Shown here: one piece after another, positions 59,116 through 63,304 of the stretch
How the letters are laid out: each line of letters opens with the position of its first letter
How positions within the stretch are numbered: position 1 is the first letter of the stretch
Source of the DNA: Zychaea mexicana
Lineage: Eukaryota > Mucoromycota > Mucoromycetes > Mucorales > Lichtheimiaceae
Direction of reading: 5' to 3'
DNA length: 63,304 bases
Assembly (NCBI RefSeq): GCF_025766255.1
Contig: NW_026516850.1
Span: 1-63,304, forward strand
Translations under genes and position numbers: made by a program
The notes under the pieces: generated by a model
The model's database searches: none
What the model was told of the DNA's origin: nothing
Seen by the model: the letters and a program-made list of their open reading frames with translations, nothing else

Positions 59116-59429
59116 CTTCAGCACAACCAATCAGATCGCTGCTTCCCTTCATCAAGCAAAGTTCCGCCATTCAACAAGTGCAACCGTACTGAATACACTC
59201 TCTTTCTTAGCACGTATTTACTCCAACGTATACTCAGTGTTTATATCTTGAAGAAGAGTGTAATGCCACAATAAAAATGACAACGATAGCAGACAGTGTC
59301 AGTATCCTACTAATTTGCACAGCATTCACAGAAGCGGCGACTATGTATGTGTGGGATCATGTACTTTTTCAGTATTGGTTATCCCATCCGCACTACTAAT
59401 TATGTAAGCTATGGTAATGGATACTACTG

Positions 59430-59965
59430 CTCTTCAAGTTCGTTCGCTACATCGACCCCATGTATATGTGCATCTCAACTCTTATTCGCTTTATTAGCTG
59501 TTCGTCATAGGTTTACCTCAGAAGAAGACAATTGGGGTTTCTCTCGTCTCGTCAACTTTGATCGTATATATCAGCGTGATGATGAAACGAACGTGCTCCG
59601 TTACTAACACAGGGTCAAATATGGGTAAATGCTATTGTGCGCGTATTCAAGGATCCAACAAGCTTGCTGTGGCATGATTTCATTAGATAAGAGTGGATAT
59701 ATTGAAGCAGGAATTTGATCCTCACACTTTGCTCATTTTACTTATTTCCTTTCTTTTGATGCTATAGCTATGATTCAAAAAAAAATTGATCTCGTAGGCA
59801 TGGAAAATGCCGGATTTTCAAGATACCTCAATGTTTTATTGCAGCTAATTTTCCACACCAAAATTTTTGAATGAAGCACCCGCAGCAGAAAAGAGCATTC
59901 TCGCAGAACTACAACTATTTTTCTTTCATTTGCAATCCTCCCCTAAAGCAGTAGGTACTGTAAGG
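59430..59965 (+). pseudogene. USP7/Ubp15-type ubiquitin hydrolase fragment, inactivated
   Basis: Pieces matching the end of the MATH domain and start of the catalytic domain of USP7 occur in order. They are RHRFTSEEDNWGFSRLVNFD (about 59504-59565), WVNAIVRVFKDPTSLLWHDF (about 59618-59680, ended by TAA), VGMENAGFSRYLNVLLQLIFHT (about 59794-59860) and the block AAEKSILAELQLFFFHLQSS followed by PKAVGT (to about 59961). The family motif N-x-G-x-T-C-Y-x-N here reads NAGFSRYLN, so the catalytic Cys is replaced by Arg (codon 59821-59823). Stops and frame changes separate the blocks and the rest of the enzyme is missing. The identification rests on block order. It overlaps the start of the antisense exonuclease relic. 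Confidence 0.7.
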
Positions 59966-60600
59966 GAGAGAATATGTACATACCCACTTTGTCTAGCATC
60001 GCTGATTTTCCCGCGCGCCACCTCCACAGTACCGTCGTCGCTAAGTACCGTTACATGTACACCAGCTCGTCGATTTATGATGTCGTTTCTAGGCGATGTC
60101 ACTTGGAGATAAACTTGCCGACTACTCCAGGCATCCAAAGCTGCATAGTGTACTTGCTCGTCAGTAAGTCGACCTTCCCAGTTGCCTTGTTGTAAATCCT
60201 TGGATAGACGATGTTGTACAGTTGTTGCACACATATTGCCAGACTTTTGATCCAGTAATTAGTTTGCATTTGTACTCGTTGCATATTGTCAACAGGTCCA
60301 CGACAATGGATGCTTGAAGGTCATTGAATTGTTGAGGAGAAGTTTGTGAAAGCCGAGTGATATCATTTTCGATGTTACGCCCAACCTTGATGATATCTTT
60401 GCGATTTAAGCAGCGTCCAGATAGCGTGTGGCAGATGATGATATGGATCAGCGACTATACGTGGATGAACGTCAGTACGAAGAGATTCGATTTGTGTTTC
60501 AAAAATCTGTTTATCGGCCTCGACTTTGTCAGTATGACAAAGGATTTCTCGGTGACGATGGCCATGGGCAGTAAGACTTTGTAGCATGGCTAATCGCAAA
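59926..60600 (-). pseudogene. WRN/RNase D-type 3'-5' exonuclease relic
   Basis: On the minus strand the frame NRKDIIKVGRNIENDITRLS, QFNDLQASIVVDLL (about 60385-60270) matches the Exo II region of DnaQ-like/DNA_pol_A_exo1 nucleases. It then shifts to another frame reading TTVQHRLSKDLQQGNWEGR followed by LTDEQVHYAALDAWSSRQVY (about 60228-60108), the Exo III region with its Tyr and Asp. An SH3-like tail (VHVTVLSDDGTVEVARGKIS) follows. The upstream Exo I region is not recognisable. Frame breaks and a missing N-terminus indicate a relic. Such exonuclease-domain genes are numerous in Mucorales genomes (general knowledge), so this may be a dispersed copy. Confidence 0.6.
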
Positions 60601-61598
60601 AATTAGTTTCGGTTACTGTAATGCATCAGGAAATAAGCTACAGCCACGGAAAATTTGATTTTCGTTATGTTGTAACAACTTTATCTGTACCTTAGTGTTT
60701 ATGTGATCATGAGTAAACTATAGCATTTTGCACCCATAATCAACCCTCTTTGGATAATACAGGAAGAATGAGCCTATAAGAGCTAACAGTTAGGAAGAAG
60801 AAGAGGCACCTGCGTTCGTGATTTTGAAAAGCAACACTTCTCAGTATAATATATTCACTTCTTTTAATGAGATTCGTCAGCTTGAAAAGGCGGTGCCTTA
60901 TCCATTTCTTCTATATCAATTGAATTGTTGTGGTGTATCGTTCAGCAGTGTAGTGGACACGTAGTAATTGGATTTTTGAAGTTCAATGCCTTGGTTGTAA
61001 AAAAAATTCTTGGACCCTTTGTCAGCGGACCAACGGTGAGGCGAAAAGAGGGACGATTGGGGTTACACAAAAGAAGGGACTGGACCAAGATTTGCATTAA
61101 CTTCGTTTACGGCAAGTTGTACCATCGACTCTCCCACTCTTTCTTTATACACCTTCAATCTGCCTCTTTTCATATGATTAAATGATTAAAGAGTTTTGTT
61201 TTGTGATGTTTCAAAATCTTATAACAGCTTAGATATATTTCATAGCGCTGCGGCGGTAGTCGAACGAGTGACACGACGATTGACGCCATTGTTGCGTTGA
61301 GCTTTTGTTGCAGTAGCTTTCCTTGTAGCGACCATGTAAAATGAGCTAATGGGTGCTATTAATAAAAAGATAGAGAGAGAGGTAGGGAGAGGATGATTGA
61401 GGTGTAAGAGAGTTAGAAAGACAAAGAAAGAAAGGAAAAAAAAGGAACTGTCACAAGCAGGTGAAACCAGGCACTGGAAGGCGTAAAACCGAACCAAGCA
61501 GCCCAAACCATGTTGAAATGCCGATTGTTCATCGTTATCGGCCAATCCGATCGAGTAAAAAGGTTCGATATGTTTGACCCACATCTTAAAAATGTTTT
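60601..61598. other. Intergenic stretch without a supported gene
   Basis: A short minus frame ending at 61240 (MVATRKATATKAQRNN, then a Lys/Arg-rich end) follows a pyrimidine-rich tract with an ATTAATAG acceptor-like site at about 61358. It might be a terminal exon or tiny gene, but nothing supports it further. Otherwise nothing is seen. Confidence 0.35.
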
Positions 61599-62790
61599 TT
61601 ATTTAAACAACCATTTTCCAACTAGGGCTTTCATGATATTGGCGGATCGTCTTTCATCCATGCTCCACACCATGCCATCCTTCATGTTTGGACCATAACG
61701 ATATACATCGCTACTAGCAGCACCGTCATCCTCGTCATCATCATTATCCAAGCGCATTTCATTCTCCACTTCGGCTACCACCAGTTGCATAATCCGACGC
61801 GTCTCGGTATCGTATCCTACACCGTTGGCCATCATTTCGTCGACCAGATTCAGCATTCCGTGTACGTCGCGCCAAAGTTTCCATCGCATCATCAACATGG
61901 CGTTGTACACCTCCGTGGTACATCCAGACACGTAGCTCACAACACTGTGGGTTTTGGCGTGTTCGAAAATCGACAGTGCCAGATAGGGGTCCTCGAACGT
62001 CATGCCTGCCATTTCAATCGCACGTTCTAATAATTTCGCATAATAGGGTGGATAGCCTCCTTTTGTTGTTGTTGTTGTTGCTGCTGAACTTGATGACGAT
62101 GACGATGTAAACTCCATGACCCGTTCGAGTAACTGTCGACTGGATGCACATTCAACAATGGTATTGATAGCATTGGTTTCTTTGTCCCTTGCTGCAATCG
62201 CGTCATTGTTCGTCATCCTTGCCATATTGTATTCATGGTCGCGTCTGAGTTGCTTGCTCTTGTTGTTGTCGGCCTTGCCATAAAATGAGCCCATCATGCC
62301 ACGTGGTAGTGGTGATGTCTTTTTATGCGGCTTTCGGCTCTTGATGACCATGTTTAATAACTGTTTTTCAATTTGCGAGTGGATGCGCTTGCTCTATTTA
62401 GCAGCTGTAGGATCCACTGGGGTCTTGGCGCCACTACTGCTACTATTTTTTCGTGGCAGTGGTGGTAATGACGATCCTTGTGCTTGAGACTCAGGGAACA
62501 ACGTGTATAGCATACTGTTGAAATCACGAGTGGAATCGGAAGATTCAGATCTTGGACTTCGACTTTTTTGTAAAATTATATCGCGATCGAGTACATCAAG
62601 TGAATTGTTGTTGTTGTTGTTGCTGCTACTGTTCTCGGTGCTACTACTAGCAGTTGCTGTAGTACTTTGTTGCTGTTGTTCTTCTGGATAGTGTGATTGG
62701 GAATAAGATCGGACAAGACATGAGCGGCGTGGTATAGATTGATAAAATTGAACGTGTAGAACGTAATAAGATGGCGGTGGCACGTTGCAT
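61599..62790 (-). pseudogene. Mtf2-like mitochondrial protein gene, broken by TAG and a frame change
   Basis: One coding frame runs from about 62740 to a TAG at 62396-62394, then continues in the same frame through SKRIHSQIEKQLLNMVIKSR to a stop at 61599. The downstream part (PLPRGMMGSFYGKAD, LRRDHEYNMARMTNNDAIAA, YPPYYAKLLERAIEMAGMTF, DPYLALSIFEHAKTHSVVSY, TEVYNAMLMMRWKLWRDVHG) looks like the Mtf2-type helical-repeat C-terminal domain. The upstream part ends in a presequence-like CLVRSYSQSHYPEE with no ATG in frame. An ATG at 62790 (MQRATAILLRSTRSIL) gives a good mitochondrial presequence in the adjacent frame. No intron of plausible size and consensus removes the TAG. Either the gene is dead or the sequence has errors. 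Mtf2 assignment is from memory of family layout. Confidence 0.55.
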
Positions 62791-62946
62791 ACTTTGCATA
62801 GTAGAATGTACTGACAACAAAACAGAATGAGCCTGGAAATTTTTTTTCTTTTGTATATTTTATTGAGGGTTCTGAGCCCCAAAATCTTGAGTAGAAATTA
62901 CATGAGATGAACGGGAGAGAAGGCTTTGAAGGTGCTTGTCAACGAC

Positions 62947-63302
62947 TTATTGATTCCAAGGGGATCCTTCCAGTACCGTTCGCCAGTGCATGGCCCATAC
63001 AGCCTGTACCATAGCCCCAAGCGCGCCTAGGTGAGAGCGCCAGAACATGTTGTCATTGGAAAAGCGCATTTTGGAGCACCCCAGAGTTGGTCCGATGTTT
63101 GTGGTGGGGCGCGTAATCGCTGCAGTGCTTGGAGCCAAAAGGATAGCGTTAAAGGGCAATCAATGAAAGAATGTCGTAATGTTTCTGGTTCAACATCACA
63201 TAGGGGGGCAAAGATTATTTGGATGTTTTTGACGGAAGACAAGAAAGTAATTGGGCTTTGTTTGACAAAGTGATTCAAAGAAAAGGATAGCGTTCTATGC
63301 AA
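62947..63302 (-). mobile_element. 3' end of a LINE retrotransposon (RT C-terminal zinc-knuckle region)
   Basis: The minus frame from the window edge reads CDVEPETLRHSFIDCPLTLS, then FWLQALQRLR, the typical Cys/His pattern (C...ETLxHxxxxC) found after the reverse transcriptase of non-LTR elements. In a neighbouring frame HWRTVLEGSPWNQ with a stop at 62947 matches the usual ending of such ORF2 proteins. The frame change between the two indicates decay. The reverse transcriptase core would lie beyond the right edge of the window. Confidence 0.6.
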
Positions 63303-63304
63303 TA

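Noticed and set aside
61240..61584. Minus-strand 114-codon frame with basic end
   Set aside because: Mostly hydrophobic non-coding-like sequence; the basic end may be an exon but nothing supports a gene.
1..63304. CRISPR arrays, prophage, operons or bacterial defence systems
   Set aside because: The DNA is intron-rich eukaryotic sequence; the only tandem repeats are the 249-bp unit, the 15-bp minisatellite and microsatellites.

Overview
The window is nuclear DNA from a filamentous fungus. Its genes carry many short spliceosomal introns (mostly GT-AG, about 50-190 nt) with small exons. The protein set is that of a eukaryote: an N-end-rule E3 ligase, an NMD factor, TFIIA, Yju2, Trm1 and Met30. 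The presence of a WDR62/MAPKBP1-like protein, a FAR1/MULE-type transposase relic and a LINE C-terminal zinc-knuckle fragment suggests an early-diverging lineage, most likely Mucoromycota (Mucorales). The lineage is inference; the eukaryotic gene structure is read directly. All exon models below were built by hand from splice sites and reading-frame continuity, and the exon lengths of every intact gene sum to a multiple of three.

Left part (1-5.8 kb): repeat-rich and largely gene-free. It holds an unidentified C-terminal coding fragment, a nested foldback element, a frame-broken Mutator-like transposase and a roughly 249-bp tandem duplication carrying a hairpin. From 5.8 to 10.9 kb (minus) is a 22-exon synaptojanin-type inositol phosphatase. 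From 13.3 to 19.4 kb (plus) is a large WD40 scaffold protein of the WDR62/MAPKBP1 type.

Middle (20-48 kb): a disrupted Q/N-rich coding sequence abuts a tRNA-Glu(CUC) gene, and a gene-poor stretch of about 4 kb follows. Then come a peroxisomal ECH1-type isomerase, the very large UBR1 ligase, a convergent DUF1764 gene and UPF3, another gene-poor stretch with one doubtful zinc-finger-like ORF, TRM1, and a Gly-rich secreted, probably GPI-anchored protein gene with an apparent single-base frameshift.

Right part (48.9-63.3 kb): MET30-like F-box/WD40, cytochrome c, mitochondrial ClpX, YJU2 and TFIIA-gamma (TOA2), all intact and closely spaced. The last 4 kb decays into a USP7/Ubp15 pseudogene that has lost its catalytic Cys, an overlapping antisense WRN/RNase D-type exonuclease relic, an Mtf2-like mitochondrial gene broken by an in-frame TAG and a frame change, and the 3' end of a LINE at the edge.

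There is no operon-like organisation or obvious single pathway. Shared themes are ubiquitin-dependent control (UBR1, Met30, dead USP7), RNA metabolism (UPF3, YJU2, TRM1, tRNA) and mitochondrial or peroxisomal function (cytochrome c, ClpX, ECH1, Mtf2-like). I found no convincing new multi-gene system. The most unusual items are the hairpin directly after the tRNA, the two frame-neutral UBR1 introns, the retained IGF loop of ClpX, and the cluster of freshly broken genes at the right edge.
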